DNA of 19,196 nucleotides from JBKBXU01 sp046313675 (GTDB lineage Bacteria; Bacteroidota; Bacteroidia; Cytophagales; Cytophagaceae). The translations under genes were made by a program, and so were the position numbers. Below are positions 1 through 7,429 of this stretch, one piece after another (the first letter of the stretch is position 1; the number at the start of each line of letters is the position of its first letter). The notes below the pieces were generated by a model. That model did no database searches. It was not told the DNA's origin and was given only the letters and a program-made list of their open reading frames with translations. Location: assembly GCA_046313675.1 (NCBI GenBank), contig JBKBXU010000044.1, forward strand, positions 1 to 19,196, written 5' to 3'.

Positions 1-388
1 TTCCTTCCGGTGTAAAGGTGCCGGTGTGCAATTCATAGAAAATATAGTCCTCCAAAGGGAGGTTTCTCCAGTTTTGGTCTGTCCACTTAAAGTCCTTCAG
101 GTCTATGGCTTTAGAATAATTATGAACCCCATTGGGTTGTGAAAATGAAGCCGGATCAGGGCGTTCTTTCTCTCCGTTAAGGAGAAATTTATAATGTGTC
201 CCCGGTGTGACATCTTTACTTGTGCCTTCCCAATATCCGTAATCGGCTTTATTCAAACAGATTTTTTGAGTTTTTTCTCTCAGAGATAGCTCTACTTTAT
301 CAGCATAGGGAGCCCAGACGATAATTTTAGCTTCTTCGTTTGCAAAATTTACGCCTATCCCACGTTTGGTAACATCTAATGAAATCAT
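1..388 (-). CDS. treZ: Malto-oligosyltrehalose trehalohydrolase, N-terminal part (cut by window edge)
   Basis: GH13 enzyme that releases trehalose from maltooligosyltrehalose, the second step of the TreY/TreZ route from glycogen. Reading the minus strand from the ATG at 388 gives 129 uninterrupted codons to the window edge; the family is usually about 600 aa, so most of the catalytic barrel lies outside. The visible part is the N-terminal beta-sandwich (VNFANEEAKIIVWAPYADKV, typical of CBM48-type domains), then a PDPASFSQPNGVH segment and an IFYELHTGTFTPEG segment that opens the GH13 barrel. PDPAS..QP.GVH is characteristic of TreZ rather than GlgB. The ATG overlaps the glgX stop as ATGA (385-388), so the two are almost certainly co-transcribed and translationally coupled. 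treY would be expected just beyond the left edge, but that is inference. Confidence 0.9.
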   Translation of the reverse strand, partial: MISLDVTKRGIGVNFANEEAKIIVWAPYADKVELSLREKTQKICLNKADYGYWEGTSKDVTPGTHYKFLLNGEKERPDPASFSQPNGVHNYSKAIDLKDFKWTDQNWRNLPLEDYIFYELHTGTFTPEG

Positions 389-2517
389 AAAAATGAATAT
401 TTAAACAACACGATGGATCTGCCTCCAACCTCTGTTTCTTCACAAGGCATGAAGGTCTCGGTGCCATTTTCATCTATAAAATCTTTGCCGGTATCCAGGA
501 TTTTCGTCCATTTTTCACCGTATTTTTTAGGAGGCAGTTTGTAATTAAGCGGCGCGTGCCAGGCATTAAAAACCAGATAAAAATTGTCATCAATAATTAG
601 CTCTCCTTTTGGCCCGCGGGAGTGTATGCCTCGTCCGTTTAAAAATACACCCAGGGATTTCGCAAAGTAATCGTTCCAGTGATCTTCTTCCATTTCGGAG
701 CCGTCCGGTAGGAACCACGCAATATCTTCCAATCCCAATCCTTTTATGGGTTGTCCCTGAAACCATCGACGACGACAGAAAACCGGGTGTTGCTTTCTGA
801 ATTCAATTAATTTAGTGGTAAACTCCAGAAGTTTTTTGTCTGCCTTATCCCAATTAAGCCAGGATAATTCATTGTCCTGACAATAGGCGTTGTTATTTCC
901 ATGCTGGGTTCTGCTTATTTCATCACCTGCAAGCAACATCGGCACCCCCTGGGAGAGAAACAGCGTAGTCAAAAAGTTTCTTTTTTGCCGGTCTCGAAGT
1001 TCATTAATTTCAGCATCATCGGTCGGGCCTTCAACACCACAGTTCCATGAACTGTTGTGGTTTTCGCCATCCATACTATTTTCTTTATTGGCTTTATTAT
1101 GTTTTTCATTGTATGAAACCAGGTCATTCAGGGTAAATCCGTCATGTGCCGTAATGAAATTTATACTTGCTGTGGGGCGTCTGTTATCATCCCGGTAAAG
1201 GTCAGAGCTTCCGGTAAAACGCTCAGCAAATTCTGCCAGCATACTGTCGGCTCCTCTCCAGAAGTCACGGATACAGTCCCGGTATTTACCGTTCCACTCC
1301 ACCCATCCCGGAGGGAAATTTCCTACCTGATATCCGCCTTCACCAATATCCCAGGGTTCAGCGATCAGTTTTACCTGAGAGATTACAGGGTCCTGATGGA
1401 TAATATCAAAAAAGGCACTTAGTTGGTCAACCTCATGCAGTTCCCTTGCCAGGGTAGAGGCCAGATCAAAACGAAAACCGTCGACATGCATTTCTAAAAT
1501 CCAATATCGGAGGCTGTCCATTATTAGTCTTAAAACATTTGGCAGGTTAACATTTAAGGTGTTTCCTGTGCCTGTATAATCAAAATAGTAGCGTTTGTTT
1601 TCTTCAACCAGACGGTAGTAGGACGTATTGTCAATTCCTCTGAGAGACAAGGTGGGGCCCATATGATTGCCTTCTCCTGTATGGTTGTACACGACATCCA
1701 TGATGACTTCAATGCCTGCTTTGTGAAACTTCTTAACCATGTCCTTGAATTCCTTCACTTGTTCACCAAGGCATCCGGTGCCGGAATACCGTACATCCGG
1801 GGCAAAAAAGCTCAGGGTGTTATAACCCCAGTAGTTCGTAAGATCTCTGTCCTGTAGAAATTTGTCTGTAATAAAGTGATGCACAGGCATTAATTCTATG
1901 GCTGTTATCCCAAGTTTTTGCAGGTATTCTATAGTGACAGGGTGTGCCAATGCCTCATAAGTGCCCCGGATTTCTTCCGGTATATCAGGATGAAGTTTTG
2001 TGAATCCTTTCACATGTGTTTCATAAATAATGCTTTTATGGTAAGGGTAGTTGGGTTTTTTATCACCTTCCCAATCAAAGTTGGGATCTATGACCACACA
2101 TTTGGGTATGTAGGGGGCGCTATCCAGTTTGTTAAAACTCAAATCCTGATTTTTGTGGCCCATTTCATAGCCAAATAAGGATTTATGCCATTTTATTGTG
2201 CCGGATATCGCTTTTGCATAGGGGTCAATGAGAAGTTTGTTTGGGTTGAACCTGTGGCCGTTTTTGGGATCGTAAGGCCCATAAACACGGTATCCGTAGA
2301 GTTGACCAGGTTTCAATCCCGGAATATAACCATGCCAAATCTGGTACGAACGTTCAGGTAAGAAAATTCTGGCAGATTCCACGGTGTCTTCCGTTGAATT
2401 AAACAGGCACAGTTCAACGCATTCAGCGTTGTCTGCGTAGAGTGAGAAATTAACACCTTCTCCATCCCAGGTAGCTCCCAGGGGGTATGAATGGCCCGGA
2501 TATATTATTATGCTCAT
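385..2517 (-). CDS. glgX: Glycogen debranching enzyme, isoamylase type (GH13)
   Basis: 710 aa, the full length expected for GlgX. It hydrolyses alpha-1,6 branches in (phosphorylase-trimmed) glycogen and frees linear maltodextrins in the cytoplasm. Visible parts: an N-terminal CBM48-like beta-sandwich (about residues 10-100), a GH13 barrel with VIMDVVYNHTGEG (region I), DGFRFDLAS with nucleophile D351, LIAEPWDIG with acid/base E387, and TAHDG with D459, then a C-terminal beta domain. YNEKHNKANKE after TAHDG is typical of GlgX/TreX debranching enzymes. The start at 2517 gives the usual N-terminus (MSIIIYPGHSYPLGATWDGEGVNFS would follow; only its pattern is cited). It overlaps treZ by 4 nt, which assigns its maltodextrins to trehalose synthesis. 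A near-consensus box (AATCTTTG on the minus strand, 2541-2548) lies 24 nt upstream. A TreX-like name would be equally valid. Confidence 0.95.
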   Translation of the reverse strand: MSIIIYPGHSYPLGATWDGEGVNFSLYADNAECVELCLFNSTEDTVESARIFLPERSYQIWHGYIPGLKPGQLYGYRVYGPYDPKNGHRFNPNKLLIDPYAKAISGTIKWHKSLFGYEMGHKNQDLSFNKLDSAPYIPKCVVIDPNFDWEGDKKPNYPYHKSIIYETHVKGFTKLHPDIPEEIRGTYEALAHPVTIEYLQKLGITAIELMPVHHFITDKFLQDRDLTNYWGYNTLSFFAPDVRYSGTGCLGEQVKEFKDMVKKFHKAGIEVIMDVVYNHTGEGNHMGPTLSLRGIDNTSYYRLVEENKRYYFDYTGTGNTLNVNLPNVLRLIMDSLRYWILEMHVDGFRFDLASTLARELHEVDQLSAFFDIIHQDPVISQVKLIAEPWDIGEGGYQVGNFPPGWVEWNGKYRDCIRDFWRGADSMLAEFAERFTGSSDLYRDDNRRPTASINFITAHDGFTLNDLVSYNEKHNKANKENSMDGENHNSSWNCGVEGPTDDAEINELRDRQKRNFLTTLFLSQGVPMLLAGDEISRTQHGNNNAYCQDNELSWLNWDKADKKLLEFTTKLIEFRKQHPVFCRRRWFQGQPIKGLGLEDIAWFLPDGSEMEEDHWNDYFAKSLGVFLNGRGIHSRGPKGELIIDDNFYLVFNAWHAPLNYKLPPKKYGEKWTKILDTGKDFIDENGTETFMPCEETEVGGRSIVLFKYSFL

Positions 2518-2540
2518 ATAAATCTAAATATAGATATAAG

Positions 2541-2556
2541 CAAAGATTTTCAATAA
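2541..2556 (-). promoter_or_regulatory. Possible promoter element upstream of glgX
   Basis: On the minus strand this reads TTATTGAAAATCTTTG. Its last eight bases differ from the Bacteroidota -7 box TAnnTTTG by one base. It ends about 24 nt before the glgX ATG. Fifteen of the 16 bases recur exactly at 3727-3741 upstream of the next minus-strand unit. No convincing -33 TTG was seen at the usual distance, so this is a candidate only. Confidence 0.35.
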
Positions 2557-2693
2557 TGTTTATGATTTTAGAATGGAATATGTAATAGAATTTACTGTAG
2601 GCGATACTTGAAATTTAACTGGAGCACTGTTAATGATGATTGGTAAGGTATAGTTATTAGGGAGATTCTTTAGGCTTGGAAGGGAAACTAAAG

Positions 2694-3392
2694 TTACTTT
2701 TTTAGAATCTTTCTCAAAGAGCCGTTAACATTTTTAAAAGAGTCATATCCACGGGCCAATACAAAATTCTGGCCGTCCTTTTGTAATATAAGAGTGGGAA
2801 ATCCCGTAACCCCTAAGGACTTGGCATATGAAAATTCACTATAGGTGTCTTCTTTTGAGGCATTAAATTCTTTTAAAAATTGATGCTCATCTATCTTGTA
2901 TTTCCTCGCAAGTTCAATATAGGTATTGGTATCATTGAGCGATATGCCATCTCTGAACAAAAGGTCGTGCAAGGTGTGGGCGTAGTTAAAAGCTATTTCA
3001 GGTTTTATTTTCTTAATAGCTGTCAATGCCATGCAAGCCGGTTCAGAATTGTACATATAGCTGCCTTCTTCAGCCATTTCACGAAAATTAGGGCCAAAGA
3101 CAACGCCGGTTCTTTTTTCTACGGTGACCAGTGCATTTTTAATGTAGCTGTAGGTGACTTTAATTGGAGCAGCTCGCTCTCCTATGGCAAGTCCACCACT
3201 TACAATCTCAAAGTCCAGCTCTGTCTCATAATCCTTTTTTATCTGCTGCATTACCGGGCTAAATCCATAGCACCAGCCACATAAAGGATCGTATACATAA
3301 ATGAGTTTAGGTTTATCCATAGTCGACTTCTGTTCTTTAGCAGAAAAAGAAAAGAGGAAAATACAAAATCCAACCAGAAGAAATTTCCACAT
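2694..3392 (-). CDS. Exported DsbA-family thioredoxin-fold protein (CGWC)
   Basis: 232 aa. It begins with a short hydrophobic signal-like segment (residues 3-18, then SAKEQ), so it probably acts in the periplasm. A thioredoxin-fold strand leads into the active site C38-G-W-C41, and GVTGFPT (194-200) supplies the conserved cis-proline loop (P199). The helical insertion between them and the overall size match the DsbA/FrnE-like (DSBA-like thioredoxin) family, whose members oxidise or isomerise disulfides. CGWC differs from the CPHC of classical DsbA, so the redox potential and direction cannot be told from sequence. The start lies 1 nt after the stop of the preceding muconolactone-isomerase-like gene, so the two form an operon. 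An internal Met25 would remove the signal segment and is less likely. Confidence 0.85.
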   Translation of the reverse strand: MWKFLLVGFCIFLFSFSAKEQKSTMDKPKLIYVYDPLCGWCYGFSPVMQQIKKDYETELDFEIVSGGLAIGERAAPIKVTYSYIKNALVTVEKRTGVVFGPNFREMAEEGSYMYNSEPACMALTAIKKIKPEIAFNYAHTLHDLLFRDGISLNDTNTYIELARKYKIDEHQFLKEFNASKEDTYSEFSYAKSLGVTGFPTLILQKDGQNFVLARGYDSFKNVNGSLRKILKK

Positions 3393-3393
3393 A

Positions 3394-3693
3394 TCAATTG
3401 ATAGAAAACGGTGGAATTTCCGGTTTTTGATTGGTAGAAAATGCCGATAATTGATGGATTGTATACTTTAGATACGATTCTAAAGGAAAATCAGACAACC
3501 AGTCGATGATCTCTTCTTTTGATGAGCCTATCATTATGATCCATGCGCGACTTTGATCCACAGAAACGCTGTAGGATATAATTACTTCCTCATCCATCAG
3601 CTCATCAATGTATTCTATTTGCTCAGGGATTTTTTCTTTATATCCTTCATCAAAATTCAGGGGCAGACATATGTCAATCATGTAGTGGTTCAT
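3394..3693 (-). CDS. Small muconolactone-isomerase-like (ferredoxin-fold) protein
   Basis: 99 aa with no signal peptide. The pattern (M)YMI-cLPl..f.e....IP.q...idELm.eg.I.SYsvs.d.s.aWii...s..E.i.wLs.fPLe.y..y.i..L resembles proteins of the muconolactone delta-isomerase / dimeric alpha-beta barrel group. These are small cytosolic proteins, and many have no known substrate. No aromatic-catabolic genes are nearby, so a real muconolactone isomerase role is unlikely. It is the first gene of a two-gene unit with the DsbA-family protein (1-nt gap). A 15-nt sequence shared with the glgX leader lies 33 nt upstream of its ATG. The family assignment is by pattern recognition and is moderate; the function is unknown. 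Confidence 0.65.
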   Translation of the reverse strand: MNHYMIDICLPLNFDEGYKEKIPEQIEYIDELMDEEVIISYSVSVDQSRAWIIMIGSSKEEIIDWLSDFPLESYLKYTIHQLSAFSTNQKPEIPPFSIN

Positions 3694-4034
3694 ATGAATT
3701 TATTGATAGTCCTTTTCTATTTAACGAAAGATTTTCAATAAGTGAAGGCAAAATAGAGAAATTTCAAAAAAAAATATTTCAACCATTAAGATTACATTAA
3801 AATGAGCATGCTTTTTGTTTAATAAGAAGATGAATATTACAGTGATAATTCTTGTGAATATTTTATAATAATACTCATAACAAATGTTGGTATTCAAAGT
3901 TGTTGAGGAAATATCATTTTCTTAGTTGTTTCTTACATCAGAAACACATTTTTTTGTGGTAATTTTCGAACTATTAGAAAGTAAGTATCATTAAAAGTTA
4001 AACGGATAAAAAAATTAAGTTAAATAATAAAAAA
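3694..4034. other. AT-rich divergent intergenic region
   Basis: This 341-nt gap separates the minus-strand muconolactone-isomerase-like gene from the plus-strand small-protein gene and must hold both promoters. It is strongly AT-rich, with long A and T runs. What can be seen is the 15-nt AAAGATTTTCAATAA at 3727-3741 (repeated at 2542-2556), an AGCATGCT palindrome at 3805-3812 followed by T-rich sequence, and CAAATGTT at 3881-3888 (one mismatch to the minus-strand TAnnTTTG box). No convincing gene or structured RNA was recognised. Confidence 0.5.
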
Positions 4035-4289
4035 ATGAAAAATACAATGACTCCAGAAAAATATTTCTATGTTCAGGATGGTAAAGTGTTAACTAACCTG
4101 GATGACCTTATCAATTACATGCCGGAAATTTCTGATGAAACTTTTGCTCACCACGTTAATAAAGATAAAAATGATTTTTATAACTGGATTTGCGAAGTCA
4201 TTAAGGATGAAGAAATGGCAAATTCCATTAAAAAAGTAAAAACCAAAAGTGGCTTTATTAAAAAAGTAAGAAGCCTTGTAGCTGCTTAA
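4035..4289 (+). CDS. Small acidic/basic-patterned protein, tandem paralog A
   Basis: 84 aa (80 aa if it starts at the internal ATG at 4047). It has no signal peptide or membrane segment, so it is presumably cytosolic. The order is a YFYVQDGKVL strand, an L..LI.YMP helix, a conserved TFAHHVNKDKNDFYNWI core, then V.KDEEMA and a Lys-rich tail. The F.HHV...DF..WI...I.D..LA pattern recalls DUF5752-like small domains, but this was not checked. About 71% of residues (54 of 76) match the next gene. The MTPE start at 4047 is conserved in both copies together with the preceding ACA, which argues that 4047 may be the true start; the ATG at 4035 is the longer option. There is no recognisable Shine-Dalgarno, only an A-rich leader. 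It ends 31 nt before its own terminator. Confidence 0.8.
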   Translation: MKNTMTPEKYFYVQDGKVLTNLDDLINYMPEISDETFAHHVNKDKNDFYNWICEVIKDEEMANSIKKVKTKSGFIKKVRSLVAA

Positions 4290-4320
4290 TGGAAAGGTAA
4301 TCCTGCTAAACATAAGATTA

Positions 4321-4348
4321 AGATCCGGTTCTTCCGGATCTTTTTTTT
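4321..4348 (+). terminator. Intrinsic terminator after small paralog A
   Basis: A perfect 8-bp stem AGATCCGG / CCGGATCT with a 5-nt loop (TTCTT) at 4321-4341 runs into eight T residues (4341-4348). It lies 31 nt after the stop of paralog A and before the leader of paralog B, so the two copies are probably separate transcripts. Confidence 0.92.
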
Positions 4349-4486
4349 GACCTCAGTATGATTTATTAAAATTCATCTCTAAATTCGACCGAATATCAGG
4401 CAGGTTAAACATTTGTCTGTTTTTAATTTATAATAAAGAATCAAGGGTAGATAATAAATTGATCGTATACTTAAACTATTTTTACA

Positions 4487-4717
4487 ATGACTCCAGAAAA
4501 TTACTTCTTTGTGCAGGACGGTAAAGTTTTGCGCAGCCTTGAAGAGCTTATAGATTATCTTCCTGTTATGTCCGAAGATACTTTTGCTCATCATGTGAAT
4601 AAAGAAAAAAATGACTTCTCAAATTGGATCGCAGAGGTTATTAAGGACAAAGAATTGGCAAGCTCCATTAAAAAAGTAAAAACCAAAAGTGGCTTACTGA
4701 AAAAGCTTAAAAGCTAA
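4487..4717 (+). CDS. Small protein, tandem paralog B
   Basis: 76 aa starting MTPENYFFVQDGKVL; its core TFAHHVNKEKNDFSNWIAEV matches paralog A. Identity is about 71% with conservative changes elsewhere (D/E, L/M, K/R), so both copies look under purifying selection. It has no signal peptide, no transmembrane segment and no cysteine. Aromatic and His residues in the HHV...DF..WI core are invariant between the copies and are the best candidates for a binding surface. Nucleotides 4664-4695 are identical to 4224-4255 in paralog A, including all synonymous positions. It has a 200-nt leader region of its own and a separate terminator. Its function is unknown; the C-terminal tail (KKVKTKSGLLKKLKS) is strongly basic, which would fit nucleic-acid or anionic-polymer contact, but that is speculation. 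Confidence 0.82.
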   Translation: MTPENYFFVQDGKVLRSLEELIDYLPVMSEDTFAHHVNKEKNDFSNWIAEVIKDKELASSIKKVKTKSGLLKKLKS

Positions 4718-4740
4718 TAATTTGTCGAACAAGATTATTA

Positions 4741-4763
4741 AAGCCGGCCACGCCGGTTTTTTT
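4741..4763 (+). terminator. Intrinsic terminator after small paralog B
   Basis: CCGGC-CAC-GCCGG, extended outward by AA/TT and a G-T pair (4741-4759), is followed by a T run to 4763. It lies 23 nt after the stop of paralog B. Its stem sequence is unrelated to that of the paralog A terminator, so the terminator was not simply copied with the gene. Confidence 0.88.
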
Positions 4764-4844
4764 GTTTAATCATTTTTAGATCAACAATGATATTAGTCAT
4801 AATTTAAGATGACATTTCCTTTTCTGCATTAGGTTTATACGCAC

Positions 4845-4852
4845 TTACTTTG
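4845..4852 (+). promoter_or_regulatory. Candidate -7 box for the desaturase
   Basis: TTACTTTG matches the Bacteroidota TAnnTTTG box at seven of eight positions. With transcription starting about 7 nt downstream, the leader would reach the ATG at 4870 and would exclude the upstream in-frame GTG at 4852. A TTTCTG at 4821-4826 sits about 19 nt upstream as a weak -33 candidate. Confidence 0.4.
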
Positions 4853-4869
4853 TGCTTTTAAATAAACTT

Positions 4870-5616
4870 ATGGAGATTTTAATTTTCTTTATCGCACACT
4901 GGTACCTTTCATTGTTTGCTCAAACTTTTTTTCTGCACAGGTATGCTGCCCATCAGATGTTCACTATGAACGGCTTCTGGGAAAAAGTTTTCTATGTTCT
5001 AACGTTTATATTTCAGGGATCTTCCTTTCTGAGTCCTAAAGCCTATGGCATTATGCACCGCCTTCATCATGCATATGCCGATACTGAAAAGGATCCGCAT
5101 TCTCCCAAGTATTCGGAAAATCTTATGGATATGATGGTAAAAACAAAGAACATCTATAATGACATTCTAAAAGGCAGGGCAGTGATTGATGAGAAATTCA
5201 AGAAGAATGTCCCGGAATGGAAATTGATTGAAAAATTGGGGGATAATTGGTATGTCAGGGTAATCTGGGGGACAATTTATGTTCTTTTTTATATTCAGTT
5301 CGCTACTCAATGGTGGATGTTTCTGCTGCTGCCTATACATTTTCTAATGGGGCCGGTTCATGGAGCTATCATTAACTGGTTTGCACATAAATATGGTTAT
5401 GTGAACTTCAAAGTAAATGATACGGCTAAAAACTTATTGTTTTTTGATTTCCTTATGATGGGAGAAGGATACCATAACAACCATCATAAATTTGGTGGAA
5501 GGGCTAATTTTGGCATAAAGTGGCATGAATTTGACCCTACGTATCCTGTAATCCTCTTCCTTAATCTGGTTGGGATTATCAAATTGAAGAAAAATAATGA
5601 CCTAAAGTATATGTGA
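4870..5616 (+). CDS. Membrane acyl-CoA/lipid fatty acid desaturase
   Basis: 248 aa. This di-iron membrane enzyme inserts a cis double bond (delta-9 type in close relatives) into acyl chains and so tunes membrane fluidity. All three histidine boxes are present: HRYAAH (H23-H28), HRLHH (H63, H66, H67) and HNNHH (H202, H205, H206), within hydrophobic segments at about residues 3-22, 37-55, 130-150 and 150-172. The AYADTEKDPHSP stretch after box 2 is typical of acyl-CoA desaturases. The start chosen is ATG 4870; an in-frame GTG at 4852 would add six residues but overlaps a likely promoter. It is shorter than the roughly 300-aa eukaryotic-like members and similar in size to bacterial ones. It is convergent with the ClC gene (7 nt between stops), with no obvious terminator between them. 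The electron donor is not encoded nearby. Confidence 0.93.
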   Translation: MEILIFFIAHWYLSLFAQTFFLHRYAAHQMFTMNGFWEKVFYVLTFIFQGSSFLSPKAYGIMHRLHHAYADTEKDPHSPKYSENLMDMMVKTKNIYNDILKGRAVIDEKFKKNVPEWKLIEKLGDNWYVRVIWGTIYVLFYIQFATQWWMFLLLPIHFLMGPVHGAIINWFAHKYGYVNFKVNDTAKNLLFFDFLMMGEGYHNNHHKFGGRANFGIKWHEFDPTYPVILFLNLVGIIKLKKNNDLKYM

Positions 5617-5623
5617 TCATTTG

Positions 5624-7429
5624 TCAAATGGTGGTAAAAGGCTGACTTTCCTCAATAAGCAGGTTTCTGTAAATGCTAAATATATTAGCCTTGGAAATAA
5701 AGCCTTTATATTTACCGCCTTCCGTTACGGCAAGGTTAAAAACTTTATGTTCTTCAAACTTTGCAATAACAGAATTCATGTCTTCGCCGATTTCAACAAT
5801 TGGTATTTCTGTATTCATTAATTTGCTTACAAGAATGCTTTTCCGCTTGTCTTGGTCAAATAAAAAGACTTTTATTCTGTCTAGTGTCAGAATTCCCAAT
5901 AGTTTTTCATCTGCATTGACTACGGGGAAGACATTCCTTCTGGATTCCTTTATAGCCGGAATAATATCTTCAAGGGATTGATGAGGCAGAACACGAATGA
6001 AATCCTTTTCCAGTATTTGCTTCATGTCCATATGGCCCAACACGGTTTTGTCTTTGTCTTTATGAATCAGGTGTCCTTTTTCCGCAAGCTTTTTGGTGTA
6101 AACAGTATAACTTTCAAAATACCTGGATGTAAAGTAGGAGAGAGCAGCTACAATCATAAGAGGTACAAACAAGAAGTATCCTCCGGTAATTTCCGCAATA
6201 AGGAAAATTGCTGTTAAAGGAGCATGGATTACCCCACTTAATATGCCTGCCATGCCAACAGCAATAAAGTTTGTCTCATCGATCTGTACCAGCCCGGTTA
6301 AATTTAATCCAAAGGAAATGAAGAATCCTGTCAAGGCTCCGGTCATCATTGATGTGGCAAAAATTCCTCCATTTCCTCCGGCAGCAATGGTTATGGAGGT
6401 CGCGACAACTTTGATTAATATAAGTATCCCTGCGAACAAAAGAATAAACCAGGGAAGGTGATTGAATTGATAGAATAAACTGTTGTCCAGTAATTTGTCA
6501 TAGTTTCTGTTTAAGAGATTTTCAATGGTACTGTACCCTTCACCATATAAGGGAGGAAGAAGAAATATCAGCAATCCCAGTGTTAAACCACCAATCAGGG
6601 CTTTTGAGTAAATGCCTTTTTGTGCATTGATCCAATCTTCGGTAAATAGTGCTGTCTTGGTAATGTAAGCTGAGATCATTCCGCAGGCAATACCCAGGAC
6701 TATGTATATGGGAATGGACTCGTATTCCCAACCATAGGTTATCAGGTGAAAAAGCTGACGGTTGTATAATAGTTTTGAAATAACGGTTGCTGTGGCAGAA
6801 GCGATTAGAAGAGGAATAAAGGCTGATACTGTAAGTTCAATTAGCAGGACTTCCATGGCAAATATTACACCCGCAATGGGGGAGTTAAAAATCGCTGCAA
6901 CCCCGGCAGAGGTTCCGCATGCTAAAAGTAAGATTCGTTCCCTGTCATTTAATTGCAGTAGTGTGCCTATCCTGGAGCCTATGGCGGAGCCTGTAACAAC
7001 AATGGGGGACTCCAATCCAGCAGATCCTCCAAAGCCTACCGTTAATGCGCTGGTGATGATATGTGTATAGGTTTTGTCTTTGTGAACCCTACCGTTTTTT
7101 CGTGAAACAGAATAAAGTACGTTGGATAATCCACGGCCAAGTTTTCCTTTTAAAAAAACCTGTACAAATAAGACAGTCAGAAGTATACCAAGGGTAGGGA
7201 AGAATATGTAGATGTAATTATGATACTTTACGTCAGAGAAGCTGTCTGCAAAAAGTTCAATTCTGTGAACCAGGGCTTTCAATAAAATTGCAGCAAGTCC
7301 TGCAGTTATTCCGACTACTATGCTGGCAAGGATTATAAAGTTTTTATTGCTGATGTGGCTGATTCGCCATTTTATCAACCGGTCGGGTAGTAGGGAAAGA
7401 AAAGTTTGGATTTTCTGTTTCATTACCAT
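5624..7429 (-). CDS. ClC-family chloride channel/antiporter with C-terminal CBS pair
   Basis: 601 aa integral inner-membrane protein moving Cl- (or another anion), possibly in exchange for H+. The membrane part (residues about 30-435) carries the ion-path motifs GSAGLESP (135-142, gating Glu at E140), GVIFAMEVLL (E193 at the position of the internal proton Glu) and GNGGIFATS (352-360). Two CBS domains follow (about 475-530 and 537-590), usually adenine-nucleotide-sensing. Both glutamates are kept, which favours antiport over a pure channel, though this is inference. The first filter motif is GLESP instead of the commoner GREGP. The start may be Met1 (7429) or Met3 (7423). It is divergent from fadD and convergent with the desaturase; there is no sign of an operon. 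Confidence 0.93.
   Translation of the reverse strand: MVMKQKIQTFLSLLPDRLIKWRISHISNKNFIILASIVVGITAGLAAILLKALVHRIELFADSFSDVKYHNYIYIFFPTLGILLTVLFVQVFLKGKLGRGLSNVLYSVSRKNGRVHKDKTYTHIITSALTVGFGGSAGLESPIVVTGSAIGSRIGTLLQLNDRERILLLACGTSAGVAAIFNSPIAGVIFAMEVLLIELTVSAFIPLLIASATATVISKLLYNRQLFHLITYGWEYESIPIYIVLGIACGMISAYITKTALFTEDWINAQKGIYSKALIGGLTLGLLIFLLPPLYGEGYSTIENLLNRNYDKLLDNSLFYQFNHLPWFILLFAGILILIKVVATSITIAAGGNGGIFATSMMTGALTGFFISFGLNLTGLVQIDETNFIAVGMAGILSGVIHAPLTAIFLIAEITGGYFLFVPLMIVAALSYFTSRYFESYTVYTKKLAEKGHLIHKDKDKTVLGHMDMKQILEKDFIRVLPHQSLEDIIPAIKESRRNVFPVVNADEKLLGILTLDRIKVFLFDQDKRKSILVSKLMNTEIPIVEIGEDMNSVIAKFEEHKVFNLAVTEGGKYKGFISKANIFSIYRNLLIEESQPFTTI

Noticed and set aside
609..2178. Several plus-strand open frames of 60-100 codons opposite glgX
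   Set aside because: They are shadows of the glgX coding frame with no family resemblance, no start signals and unlikely composition. Similar frames opposite ClC, GH65, the HAD gene and FbaB were dropped for the same reason.
2667..2692. CTTTAG/CTAAAG pairing after the DsbA-family gene as a terminator
   Set aside because: The stem is only 6 bp with a 14-nt loop and no T run on the minus strand.
4852..4869. GTG at 4852 as desaturase start
   Set aside because: It overlaps a near-consensus -7 box, and the six extra residues add nothing to the family alignment; ATG 4870 is preferred.
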